A DNA stretch of 64,000 nucleotides from Ancylobacter sonchi (GTDB taxonomy: Bacteria; Pseudomonadota; Alphaproteobacteria; Rhizobiales; Xanthobacteraceae), in the NCBI RefSeq assembly GCF_018390695.1, contig NZ_JAHBGF010000016.1, positions 186,001 through 250,000 on the forward strand, in the 5' to 3' direction. This document shows, piece by piece, positions 25,534-36,057 of the stretch (position 1 is the stretch's first letter; every line of letters starts with the position of its first letter). The notes below the pieces were generated by a model, which was not told where the DNA came from, ran no database searches, and was given only the letters and a program-made list of their open reading frames with translations. The position numbers and the translations under genes are program-made.

Positions 25534-25755
25534 TCACCGCCCCCGCGCGGCGCGCACCACCACTGCCGTCGCCAGCAGCACGGCAGCGGCGCCGAGGCAG
25601 CCGCAGATCAGCCCGGCCGGGGTGACGCGACCGGTGCCCTGCAGCCGGAACAGGTTGCCGATCCTGAGGTCGTAGGCGCCGTGGATCTCTTCCGGGTGGG
25701 CCGGCACATAGCTGGCCTCGATGTCGGAACGCGTGGCGGGAACGTTGTCGGCCAT
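25534..25755 (-). CDS. small single-pass membrane protein, function unknown
   Basis: The 73-residue frame begins MADNVPATRSD behind GGAGA. It has a polar N-terminal half (PAHPEEIHGAYDLRIGNLFRLQG) and one C-terminal hydrophobic segment (about 46-66, LICGCLGAAAVLLATAVVV) with a basic tail, so it is probably anchored in the inner membrane with the N-terminal half outside or inside undecided. No family recognised. Confidence 0.55.
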   Translation of the reverse strand: MADNVPATRSDIEASYVPAHPEEIHGAYDLRIGNLFRLQGTGRVTPAGLICGCLGAAAVLLATAVVVRAARGR

Positions 25756-25976
25756 GATCGGTCTCCGGGGAGGACAGGCGACGGCAGGAAACGGCACGGA
25801 CGACACGCAGCACGGACAGGACATGTCACCAGCAGGTGGCGACGCTGCCGGGTGGCAAGCGGTCGAAACACAGGGGCGCACCCGCCTCAGCCGATCATGC
25901 GGCAAGAATTACCGGCACGGAAGCGCGGCACCGCCCCGATATCCCCGCCCGGTGTCGCCCATCCGGGCGCGGCGCC

Positions 25977-26753
25977 CTAGGGCGTCCGGCCGCCGGCCGG
26001 CCAGGGTCCCCGGGCGAGCCACACATCCATGACCCAGCCTTTCCGCGCCCGCGCCTCGGCGCGCCGGCGCAAAATCTCCGCGCCCACCTCCATGAGCCGC
26101 CCCGCCACCAGCATCTCGTCGGGGGTGCCGAGATAGGCGCCCCACCACACCTGCCCGTCGAAGCCGCGCGCCATCAGCGCCGCGAGGCCGGAGCCGTCGT
26201 CGAGCAGCGCCACGAAGGCCGGCGCGTCGGGGGTCGCCTGCGCCACCAGCCGGCCGGTGGTCACCTCCACCTTCTCGCCGATGCCGTTGAGCGGGATGCG
26301 GTGCGCCGCGCACAGCGCCTGGATCGCCGAGATGCCGGGCACCACCTCGATCTCGAACGGCACGCCCGCGCCGGCCGCGCGTTCCAGCACCCGCAGGGTG
26401 GAATCGTAGAGCATCGGGTCGCCCCAGACGAGCAGCCCGCCGACGCCGTCCTCGGCGATCTCCCCGGCGATCAGCCGGGCAAACAGCGCCGCCCGCGCAC
26501 CATGCCAGGCCTCGACCCCGGCGAGATAGCCGCCTTCCTGTCCCCGCTTCGGGCTCGGCACCGTCACCGATCGCCACGGCGCGGTGCGGTGCGCGGCGAG
26601 GATCGCCTCGCGCCTCTGCACCAGCTCGGAAGCCGCCTCGCCCTTGTCGAGCAGGAAGAACACGTCGACCCGGTTGATCGCCTCGACGGCGCGCAGCGTC
26701 AGCGCGGCGGGATCGCCCATGCCGATGCCGATGACGATGACGCGCCGGGTCAT
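25977..26753 (-). CDS. cobF: precorrin-6A synthase (deacetylating)
   Basis: CobF is a SAM-dependent tetrapyrrole methylase of the aerobic cobalamin pathway that methylates C-1 of precorrin-5 with loss of acetate. The 258-residue length is normal. The N-terminal VIVIGIGMGDPAALTLRA, the WGDPMLYDS motif and VVPGISAIQALCA are the conserved SAM- and substrate-binding loops. The start follows the stop of the carboxymuconolactone-decarboxylase-like gene by seven bases, so the two are probably cotranscribed. No other cob gene and no cobalamin riboswitch is visible nearby. Confidence 0.92.
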   Translation of the reverse strand: MTRRVIVIGIGMGDPAALTLRAVEAINRVDVFFLLDKGEAASELVQRREAILAAHRTAPWRSVTVPSPKRGQEGGYLAGVEAWHGARAALFARLIAGEIAEDGVGGLLVWGDPMLYDSTLRVLERAAGAGVPFEIEVVPGISAIQALCAAHRIPLNGIGEKVEVTTGRLVAQATPDAPAFVALLDDGSGLAALMARGFDGQVWWGAYLGTPDEMLVAGRLMEVGAEILRRRAEARARKGWVMDVWLARGPWPAGGRTP

Positions 26754-26760
26754 TTCGAGC

Positions 26761-27186
26761 TCATTCGGCAGCGGGGGCGGGCGCGGCATCCCCCCGCGCG
26801 GCGAACACCCGCTTGGCGACGAACAGCGCGTTGAGTGCCGCCGGGAAGCCGGCATAGAGCGCCATCTGCATGATGGTCTCCACCACCTCCTCGCGGGTGG
26901 CGCCGCAATTCAGCGCCGAGCCGATATGCACCTCCAGCTCGCGCTCGGCATGGCCGAGGGCGACCAGCCCGGCGACGGTGGCGAGCATGCGGGTGCGCAG
27001 GTCGAGCCCGGGGCGGGAATAGATGTCGCCATAGCCGAACTCGAAAATATAGCGGGCGAAATCGGGGGCGATGTCGCCGAGCGCCGTCATCACGTCCTGC
27101 CCGGAGCGGCCGGTGATCTCGGCCAGCTTCGCCTGTCCGCGCGCCAGGCGGTCGTCCCGGCGGTCGGCATCGGTCGCATCGGTCAT
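26761..27186 (-). CDS. carboxymuconolactone decarboxylase (CMD/AhpD-like) family protein
   Basis: The 141-residue all-helical protein resembles PcaC-type 4-carboxymuconolactone decarboxylases: FIFEFGYGDIYSRPGLDLRTR leads into the CMD domain with HIGSALNCGATREEVVETIMQMALYAGFPAALNAL. It lacks the CxxC pair of AhpD peroxidases, having a single Cys in LNCGAT, which favours the decarboxylase/lactonase branch. No other protocatechuate-pathway gene is near; the partner is cobF. True substrate uncertain. Confidence 0.82.
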   Translation of the reverse strand: MTDATDADRRDDRLARGQAKLAEITGRSGQDVMTALGDIAPDFARYIFEFGYGDIYSRPGLDLRTRMLATVAGLVALGHAERELEVHIGSALNCGATREEVVETIMQMALYAGFPAALNALFVAKRVFAARGDAAPAPAAE

Positions 27187-27237
27187 GTCGGGCTGCCTTC
27201 TGGCCTCATGCTACACCTCACCGGCCTGCCCGCCGGC

Positions 27238-29255
<2,018 letters not shown>

Positions 29256-29395
29256 TTAAATAGGGCGCGAACCCTCCTTACACGGCGGCGCGGGCCGCGT
29301 CACGGCTTTGCATAATTGCGGCTTGACAGCGCAAGAAGCACCGTCCAATGGGAGCGACCCTTTTTCACCCACTACCTTCCGAGGTCCGAACCGTG

Positions 29396-29794
29396 GTGAA
29401 ACCCGAACTTGGCACCAAGCGTGTCTGCCCCGTCACGGGGCGCAAATTTTACGATCTGAACAAGGATCCGGTGGTCTCGCCCTATACCGGGCAGATCGTC
29501 CCGATCACCGCTCCGATCAGCCGCGGCCGGCCCGAACCCGTTCGCGCGACTGAGACCGAGAAAGAGGCCGAGGCGGATGACGCCGAGGACGTCGAGCTGG
29601 TCTCGCTGGAGGAGGCCGACGACGAAGCCGCGGCCCCGGCCAAGGCGGCGACCTCCGACGACGACATCGAGATCGACGACGACGTCGAGGCCGATGGCGA
29701 TGACGACGACACCTTCCTCGAAGAAGACGAGGATGACGGCGACGATGTCACCGATCTGATCGGCGACGGCATCGAGGACGACGAGGAAGGTTGA
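29396..29794 (+). CDS. TIGR02300 (FYDLN-domain) family acidic protein
   Basis: The 132-residue protein starts VKPELGTKRVCPVTGRKFYDLNKDP, the signature of the FYDLN acid domain family restricted to alphaproteobacteria. The second half is almost wholly Asp/Glu with Ala, likely disordered and strongly acidic. Start is GTG (29393 or 29396) behind GAGG. The family lies upstream of and divergent from aroA in many Rhizobiales, as here. Molecular function is unknown. Confidence 0.9.
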   Translation: MKPELGTKRVCPVTGRKFYDLNKDPVVSPYTGQIVPITAPISRGRPEPVRATETEKEAEADDAEDVELVSLEEADDEAAAPAKAATSDDDIEIDDDVEADGDDDDTFLEEDEDDGDDVTDLIGDGIEDDEEG

Positions 29795-29804
29795 GGAAGA
29801 AATC

Positions 29805-29848
29805 CACAGGGCGAGGAAATCGAGACTTGCAGTCTCCTTCGCCCTGTG
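29805..29848 (+). terminator. hairpin after the TIGR02300 gene
   Basis: CACAGGGCGA (29805-29814) pairs with TCGCCCTGTG (29839-29848), extended by GGA/TCC with one bulge. A short GCTTT follows. Likely terminator, placed before the tRNA gene. Confidence 0.6.
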
Positions 29849-29946
29849 CTTTACGAGCGCACCGCAGCGGTTGACGCCGCCGCGACAAGTCGGGTGATCC
29901 CCAAGCGAGCCGCTTCCGCGATGCTCGCACGCCCGGCGCCCCCGGT

Positions 29947-30022
<76 letters not shown>

Positions 30023-30183
30023 ATTTTCGCCTCAGTGGCGATTTACTAGAAAAATCAGCACCTTGGGACGCAGGTCCGGTCGGGCTGCGCTTGGTCGCAC
30101 CCCAAGCGGCATGGCCCTTTCCGAGTCAGGCTGGCGGCGCGCACCGGATTCGTGAGCCGCGCTGGATTCGTGAGCGCAGCGCC

Positions 30184-30849
30184 TCAGCGCGGCATCAAGC
30201 CCTCGACCATCACCCGGATGGCCTCGCGCAGATAGAGGCGGCGATCCATTTCTTCCGGCCAGTCCGGAAGCTCCGGAAGCTTCAGCGGCACGGCGCCGAA
30301 AATCAGGTCCATCAGCATGCGCGCGGTGAACTCCGGGCTGGCGATGCGGATGCGGCCGCACGCCGCCTGACGGTCCAGCCAGGCGGTGAGCTCGGCCCGC
30401 GAGGGGTCGGCGCCGTGCACGCGCACGACACTGCCAAGCTCGGGAAAGTGCCGCATCTCCGCCAGCACCATGCTGATCATGGCCATGCGCTCCTGATTTT
30501 CCGTGTCGTCGATGTCGACCCGGAAAATGGCGGCGATGGCGTCGACGAGCGACAAATGGTCGTAGTCGCCGGGCAAGGCCAGCATCGCGAAGCGGTGCTG
30601 CTCGATGATCGCCGCGAACAGGTCGATCTTGGCCGGGAATAGTCGATAAAGCGTGCGCTTGGAGATCCGGCACTCGGCGGCGATCTCATCCATGGTGGTG
30701 CGGCCATAGCCGCCGGCCACGAACAAGGCGCGCGCCTGCGCGACGATCTCAGCCGCCTGCTCGGCATCGGAACGAGCCTTGGGCCGCCCGCGCCCGCGCC
30801 TCGGCAGGCCCAGATCCACCTCCATCGACCCGGCATCCGGCATCTGCAT
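30184..30849 (-). CDS. TetR/AcrR-family transcriptional regulator, probable repressor of the efflux operon
   Basis: The 221-residue protein has an N-terminal helix-turn-helix (RALFVAGGYGRTTMDEIAAECRISKRTLYRLFPAKIDLFAAII) and a helical ligand-binding C-terminal domain with the TetR_C-like MLMDLIFGAVP region. Upstream of the helix-turn-helix is a basic stretch, RRGRGRPKA, common in this group. The start MQMPDAGS has GGAGAGGG six bases upstream. It is divergent from the NodT-MacA-MacB genes, whose promoter carries a candidate operator. Confidence 0.9.
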   Translation of the reverse strand: MQMPDAGSMEVDLGLPRRGRGRPKARSDAEQAAEIVAQARALFVAGGYGRTTMDEIAAECRISKRTLYRLFPAKIDLFAAIIEQHRFAMLALPGDYDHLSLVDAIAAIFRVDIDDTENQERMAMISMVLAEMRHFPELGSVVRVHGADPSRAELTAWLDRQAACGRIRIASPEFTARMLMDLIFGAVPLKLPELPDWPEEMDRRLYLREAIRVMVEGLMPR

Positions 30850-30911
30850 TCGCCCTCTCCACCGACCTGTTGCGCCGCAGCACCGCCCGGTCGGATTCGC
30901 CGTTGCAAGAA

Positions 30912-30941
30912 TTGACACGTGATAAATCGATCAATTATAGA
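30912..30941 (+). promoter_or_regulatory. efflux operon promoter with an inverted-repeat operator
   Basis: A consensus -35 TTGACA (30912-30917), an 18-bp spacer and TATAGA (30936-30941) make the best housekeeping promoter seen in the window, pointing at the outer-membrane factor gene. Within the spacer, TGAT-N6-ATCA (30920-30933) is an inverted repeat. A repressor bound there would block RNA polymerase, fitting control by the divergent TetR protein. Confidence 0.6.
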
Positions 30942-31066
30942 AACGCTAAAGTTTTGTAAATAAGGATCGGCCGGTGTCGCTTCCATTTTCCCGCCGCAAA
31001 GTCAGCGCTCCCGTACCGACCTTGGCCTCCCGGCCCGGGGCCAAGGCGAAGCGGAGCTGATCCCCC

Positions 31067-32596
31067 GTGACGTTTCTCGCTTTGGGCCGTCCGGCCACGC
31101 TGCTGATCTCGGCCCTGCTGCTCGCCGGCTGCGCCGTCGGCCCAGACTACAAGACGCCGCAGCTCAATGTACCCGCCCATTGGGGCTCCAAGAAGCCGAA
31201 GACCGCGCCCCGGCCGCCCGAACTGGCGCAGTGGTGGAAGCGGCTGCGCGACCCGGTGCTCGACGGCCTCGTTGACGAAGCCGTCGCCGGCAATCTCGAC
31301 GTCGCCACCGCCAAGGCTAAGATCCGCGAAGCCCGCGCTTCCTATCGACAGGCGGTGGGCACGCTGCTGCCGGGCGTCGACGGCTCGGCCTCGCTCACCC
31401 GCAGCGACAACGGCTCCAACGTGTCGAGCGGCGGCGACGTCACCGTCGCCGGCCCGTTCACCCAGTACCAGGCCGGGCTCGACGCCAGCTGGGAGGTCGA
31501 CCTGTTCGGCGCCAACCGGCGCGCCGTCGAGGCGGCCCGCTACGGGCTCGACGCCGCCGAGGAGGATCTGCGCGCCACGCTGCTGACCCTGGTCGGCGAC
31601 GTCGCCAATTACTACGTCCAGGCCCGCTCGGCGCAGGCGCGCGCCGCGCTGGCCCGCCGCACCGCCGCCTCGCAGCGAGAGACCGCCGCGCTCACCCGCA
31701 CGCAGTACAATGCGGGATCGGCCTCCGGCGTCGACGTCGCCAACGCCTCCGGCCAGGCCGCGAGCACCGAGGCCAACATTCCGACCTACGAGGCGGCCTA
31801 TGCCGAGGCGGTGCACCGGCTTTCGGTGCTCACCGGCCAGGCGCCCGCCGCGCTGATCCTGCGGATGAACGCGGCGCGGCCGATCCCGACGCCGCGGCTG
31901 CCGATGCCCACCGGCATTCCCGCCGACATCCTGCTGGCGCGGCCGGACGTGCGCGTCGCCGAGCGGCAATATGCCCAGTCCACCGCGCTGATCGGCGAGG
32001 CGGAAGCGGCGCTCTATCCGAGCATCAGCCTCACCGGCTCGGTCAGCTCGACCGGCACCAAGCTCGGCGACCTCGCCAAGAGCTCGTCGATCAGCTGGTC
32101 GATCGGACCGTCGCTGACCGTGCCGATCTTCAATGGCGGCCAGCTGCGCGCCGCGGTGGATGTCACGGAAGCCCAGCGCGACCAGTCCTTCATCGCCTAC
32201 CGCGCCTCGGTGCTGACCGCGCTGGAGGATGTCGAGAACGCCATCGTCTCGCTGAGCCAGGAGCGCATCCGCCAGGGCACGCTCTCGACGTCGGTGCAGC
32301 ACTATCGCGAGGCGACGCGGCTGTCGCGGGCGCTGTACCAGTCGGGCTCGTCGAGCTTCCTCGACGTGCTGGATTCCGAGCGCTCGCTGTACTCGGCGGA
32401 GGATTCGCTGATCGAGAGCCGGGCCTCCATCGCCACCGACTACATCGCCCTCAACAAGGCGCTGGGCGGCGGCTGGGACGGCACGATCAACAGCTCGAAG
32501 CCCGAGGTGGTGGACACCAATACCGGCCCGCACTTCGCCACCGCTCCCTCGCCGCGCCAGCCGTCGCCCCAACAGCCCTCGCCCAACGCACCATGA
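31067..32596 (+). CDS. outer-membrane efflux lipoprotein (NodT family)
   Basis: The 509-residue outer-membrane channel subunit belongs to the TolC-like NodT/OprM family. The lipoprotein signal ends LLAGC with the lipidated cysteine at residue 22, followed by AVGPDYKTP, the family's usual mature start. Two OEP repeats follow with long coiled-coil helices, including the typical TQLSVLTG-like segment (LSVLTGQAP) and LLARPDVRVAERQ. The C-terminus is Pro/Gln/Ser-rich. It is the first gene of an operon with macA-like and macB-like genes. Confidence 0.93.
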   Translation: MTFLALGRPATLLISALLLAGCAVGPDYKTPQLNVPAHWGSKKPKTAPRPPELAQWWKRLRDPVLDGLVDEAVAGNLDVATAKAKIREARASYRQAVGTLLPGVDGSASLTRSDNGSNVSSGGDVTVAGPFTQYQAGLDASWEVDLFGANRRAVEAARYGLDAAEEDLRATLLTLVGDVANYYVQARSAQARAALARRTAASQRETAALTRTQYNAGSASGVDVANASGQAASTEANIPTYEAAYAEAVHRLSVLTGQAPAALILRMNAARPIPTPRLPMPTGIPADILLARPDVRVAERQYAQSTALIGEAEAALYPSISLTGSVSSTGTKLGDLAKSSSISWSIGPSLTVPIFNGGQLRAAVDVTEAQRDQSFIAYRASVLTALEDVENAIVSLSQERIRQGTLSTSVQHYREATRLSRALYQSGSSSFLDVLDSERSLYSAEDSLIESRASIATDYIALNKALGGGWDGTINSSKPEVVDTNTGPHFATAPSPRQPSPQQPSPNAP

Positions 32597-32657
32597 GCCG
32601 CCACTTCATGAGCCTGCATGCCCGCTATCGTCCGGCGGAGCCCGTGGAGAACGCCCG

Positions 32658-33878
32658 GTGAGCAAGGCGACCCGCGCCCTCGGCGCCTGCGTGCTGGCCG
32701 CCGTGCTCGTGGCCGGCGGCGGCTATATGTGGCAGCGCCGCACCGCCGCCGCCACGCCCACTCTCATCACCGCGCCGGTGACGCGCGGCGACATCGAGGA
32801 GACCGTACTCGCCACCGGCACGCTGAAGCCGGTGAAGCTGGTGGCGGTCGGCGCCCAGGCCTCGGGCCGCATTACCGCGGTCAACGTCAAGCTGGGCGAC
32901 ACGGTCCATGCCGGCGACCTGCTCGCCGAGATCGATTCGGTGACGCAACAGAATGACCTGCGCACCGCCGAGGCCTCGCTCGCCAATGTCACCGCCCAGC
33001 GGGCGGAGAAGCAGGCGACGCTGCGACTGAACGAAACCACGCTGGCCCGCCAGAAGCGCATGGTCGACCAGAACGCGGTGTCGCGCGCCGATTTCGACAC
33101 GGCGGAAGCCAATGTCGACGTCACCCTCGCGCAGATCGACGCCTTGTCGGCGCAGATCGTCGAGGCGCAGGTGGCGGTCGACACCGCCCGCGCCAATCTC
33201 GGCTATACCCGCATCACCGCGCCGACCGACGGCACCGTGCTGTCGATCGTCAGCCAGCAGGGCCAGACGGTGAACGCCGTGCAATCGGCTCCGACCATCG
33301 TCATCATCGGCCAGCTCGACACCATGACGGTGCGCACCGAGATTTCGGAAGCCGACATCGTGCGGGTGAAGCCGGGCCAGCCGCTCTATTTCACCGTGAT
33401 CGGCGATCCCGACCGGCGCTACGACGCCACGCTCGGCTTCATCGAGCCGGCGCCGGAATCGATCCGCAGCGATTCCAGCTTCTCCTCCTCGACCACGTCG
33501 AGTTCGAGCAGCACCTCCTCGTCCTCCTCGACGGAGGCGATCTACTACAATGGCGTGTTCGACGTGCCGAACCCGGAAGGGCGCCTGCGCACCTACATGA
33601 CCGCCGAGGTGCGCATCGTGCTCGGCAGCGCCAGGGGCACCCTCACCATTCCCGCCGCGGCGCTGGGCGAGCGCGACGGCGAGGGTCGCTACCAGGTGCG
33701 GATCGCCAACGCCAATGGCAGCGTGTCGACGCGCGCGGTCGAGATCGGCCTCAACAACAAGATCATCGCCCAGGTGCTGTCCGGCCTCGAGGAGGGCGAG
33801 CGCGTGGTCATCGATCAGGCGACCGGCCAGACCGGGACCGCGTCGTCACGACCGCCCGGCCCGCCGATGGGGCTGTAA
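32658..33878 (+). CDS. macA: MacA-type periplasmic adaptor (membrane fusion protein)
   Basis: The 406-residue adaptor links the MacB-like ABC transporter to the outer-membrane channel. An N-terminal membrane anchor (about 7-23) is followed by a split biotinyl-lipoyl domain ([30 protein letters not shown]), a coiled-coil hairpin (about 95-175), [17 protein letters not shown] and a beta-barrel. A Ser/Thr-only tract at about residues 272-293 interrupts the barrel region and looks like a flexible insert. The start is GTG behind GGAGAA. The macB-like gene follows within 18 bases. Confidence 0.92.
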   Translation: MSKATRALGACVLAAVLVAGGGYMWQRRTAAATPTLITAPVTRGDIEETVLATGTLKPVKLVAVGAQASGRITAVNVKLGDTVHAGDLLAEIDSVTQQNDLRTAEASLANVTAQRAEKQATLRLNETTLARQKRMVDQNAVSRADFDTAEANVDVTLAQIDALSAQIVEAQVAVDTARANLGYTRITAPTDGTVLSIVSQQGQTVNAVQSAPTIVIIGQLDTMTVRTEISEADIVRVKPGQPLYFTVIGDPDRRYDATLGFIEPAPESIRSDSSFSSSTTSSSSSTSSSSSTEAIYYNGVFDVPNPEGRLRTYMTAEVRIVLGSARGTLTIPAAALGERDGEGRYQVRIANANGSVSTRAVEIGLNNKIIAQVLSGLEEGERVVIDQATGQTGTASSRPPGPPMGL

Positions 33879-33895
33879 GGGTGGGGACTGCGAGC

Positions 33896-35848
33896 ATGGG
33901 CCAGCCGCTCATCGAGATCCGCGACCTCCGCCGTGAGTTTCCCTCCGGCGAGCGCAGCATCACGGTGCTGAAGGGCATCGACCTCACCATCGAGGCGGGC
34001 GAGATGGTGGCGATCGTCGGCGCCTCCGGCTCCGGCAAGTCGACGCTGATGAACATTCTCGGCTGCCTCGACCGCGCGACGTCCGGCACCTACCGCGTCG
34101 CCGGCCGCGACGTCGCCGCGCTCGACGCCGACGAGCTGGCGGCGCTGCGGCGCGAGCATTTCGGCTTCATCTTCCAGCGCTACCATTTGCTGGCCGAATT
34201 GACCGCGCTCGGCAATGTCGAGATTCCCGCCATCTATGCCGGCCAGACGCCCGGGGCGCGCCGCACCCGCGCCGCCGCGCTGCTCGGGCGGCTGGGCATG
34301 GGCGACCGCACCGGGCACCGGCCCGGCCAGCTCTCCGGCGGCCAGCAGCAGCGCGTCTCCATCGCCCGCGCGCTGATGAACAACGCCAACGTCATCCTCG
34401 CCGACGAGCCGACCGGCGCGCTCGACAAGCACAGCGGCGAGGAGGTGCTGCGCATCCTCGCCGAGCTCAACGCCGAGGGCCGCACCGTCGTCATCGTCAC
34501 CCACGACATGCAGGTGGCGAACCGCACCCGTCGCATCATCGAGATCAGCGACGGCGAGATCATCTCGGATCGCCGCCTGGCGCCGCAGCCCGACGCGCCG
34601 ACCGCCGAGAAGTCGGCATCGCCGGTCCGCGGCCGCCTCGGCGCCTTCGCCGACCGCTTCCGCGAAGCCTTCTTCATGGCGCTGCTGGCGATGCGGGCGC
34701 ATGGGCTGCGCACCTTCCTCACCATGCTCGGCATCATCATCGGCATCGCCTCGGTGGTGAGCGTGGTGGCGCTCGGACAGGGCTCGCAGCAGCGCGTGCT
34801 CGCCAACATCTCCAGCCTCGGCACCAACACGCTGGAGATCTTCGCCGGCAAGGATTTCGGCGACACCCGCTCCGGCCGGGTGACGACGCTGGTGGTGGCC
34901 GATGCCAACGCGCTGGCCGGCCAGCCCTATGTGGCGGCGGTGACGCCGACGGTCTCGACCTCCTCCACGGTGCGCTACGGCTCCAAGGAGGCGAACGCGC
35001 TGGTGAACGGCGTCGGCGCGCAATATTTCGCCGCCAAGGGCACTCGCCTCGCCGAGGGTCGGCTGTTCGATGCCACCGGCGTGCACACCCTCGCCCAGGA
35101 CGTCGTCATCGACGAGAACACCCGCAAGACGCTGTTCGGCGACCTCGCCGGCAGCCCGATCGGCGAGGTGGTGTTCATCGGCAAGGTGCCGGCGCGGGTG
35201 ATCGGCGTCACCGCCCCGCAGCAGGGCGGCTTCGGCTCCAGCCAGAACCTGTCGCTCTATCTGCCCTACACCACCGTGCAGGCGCGGGTGATCGGTTCGA
35301 GCTCGCTGCGCTCGATCACCGTGCGGGTGGCCGACGACGTGCCGACCGATCTCGCCGAGCAGGCGGTCACCCGGCTGCTCACCCAGCGCCACGGCACCAA
35401 GGACTTCTTCATCCTCAACACCGACGACATCCGCAAGACCATCACCGCCACCACCCAGACGCTCGCCTTGCTGATCGCCGCCATCGCGGTGATCTCGCTG
35501 GTGGTCGGCGGCATCGGGGTGATGAACATCATGCTGGTATCGGTGTCCGAGCGGGTCGGCGAGATCGGCGTGCGCATGGCGGTGGGGGCGCGGCGTGCCG
35601 ACATCCTGCAGCAGTTCCTCATCGAGGCGGTACTGGTGTGCCTGATCGGCGGCGTGCTCGGCATCGGCGCGGCGCTCGGGCTCGGCGTGCTCGCCGGTGC
35701 ACTCGGCTCCGGCTTCAGCTTCATCTACTCGACCGCCTCCATCGTGGCAGCGGTGCTGTGCTCCAGCTTCATCGGCATCGCTTTCGGCTTCCTGCCGGCC
35801 CGGAACGCCTCGCGGCTCGATCCGGTGGCGGCGCTGGCGCGCGACTGA
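33896..35848 (+). CDS. macB: MacB-type ABC transporter, fused ATPase and permease
   Basis: The 650-residue inner-membrane protein carries an N-terminal ATPase with Walker [10 protein letters not shown] (42-50), signature LSGGQQQR and Walker [13 protein letters not shown]. The permease half has one helix near residue 275 ([25 protein letters not shown]), a large periplasmic MacB_PCD domain and three C-terminal helices with the FtsX fold. MacAB-type pumps export macrolides, lipopeptides, siderophores or other compounds from the periplasm by mechanotransmission. The cargo here is unknown. I chose the ATG; a GTG 15 bases earlier is possible. Confidence 0.93.
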   Translation: MGQPLIEIRDLRREFPSGERSITVLKGIDLTIEAGEMVAIVGASGSGKSTLMNILGCLDRATSGTYRVAGRDVAALDADELAALRREHFGFIFQRYHLLAELTALGNVEIPAIYAGQTPGARRTRAAALLGRLGMGDRTGHRPGQLSGGQQQRVSIARALMNNANVILADEPTGALDKHSGEEVLRILAELNAEGRTVVIVTHDMQVANRTRRIIEISDGEIISDRRLAPQPDAPTAEKSASPVRGRLGAFADRFREAFFMALLAMRAHGLRTFLTMLGIIIGIASVVSVVALGQGSQQRVLANISSLGTNTLEIFAGKDFGDTRSGRVTTLVVADANALAGQPYVAAVTPTVSTSSTVRYGSKEANALVNGVGAQYFAAKGTRLAEGRLFDATGVHTLAQDVVIDENTRKTLFGDLAGSPIGEVVFIGKVPARVIGVTAPQQGGFGSSQNLSLYLPYTTVQARVIGSSSLRSITVRVADDVPTDLAEQAVTRLLTQRHGTKDFFILNTDDIRKTITATTQTLALLIAAIAVISLVVGGIGVMNIMLVSVSERVGEIGVRMAVGARRADILQQFLIEAVLVCLIGGVLGIGAALGLGVLAGALGSGFSFIYSTASIVAAVLCSSFIGIAFGFLPARNASRLDPVAALARD

Positions 35849-35967
35849 CCCCTTTACCGGCCTTCCGCGGAGGAAGAATGGAACTTCCCACGATTCCAGG
35901 ACTTTAGCGAAAAACGGCGCTCTTCTCGGCGGCCCGGCGGCCGGTCCATACCCGACTATATGCGATA

Positions 35968-35997
35968 TTGCATTGCACTCCTTTATCGCTGCATAGC
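35968..35997 (+). promoter_or_regulatory. candidate glcB promoter
   Basis: In an AT-rich patch upstream of malate synthase, TTGCAT (35968-35973), an 18-bp spacer and CATAGC (35992-35997) resemble a weak promoter. The match at -10 is poor, so the placement is tentative. Confidence 0.3.
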
Positions 35998-36057
35998 AAA
36001 AAATGGACAGCCTCTGCCGGCATGGGCGCCGGCCAAATGCTCGGAGTACGCCAAATC

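Noticed and set aside
25977-26753. Cobalamin riboswitch before cobF
   Set aside because: The gene starts seven bases after the preceding coding region, leaving no room for one, and no B12-box-like motif was noticed upstream of the pair.
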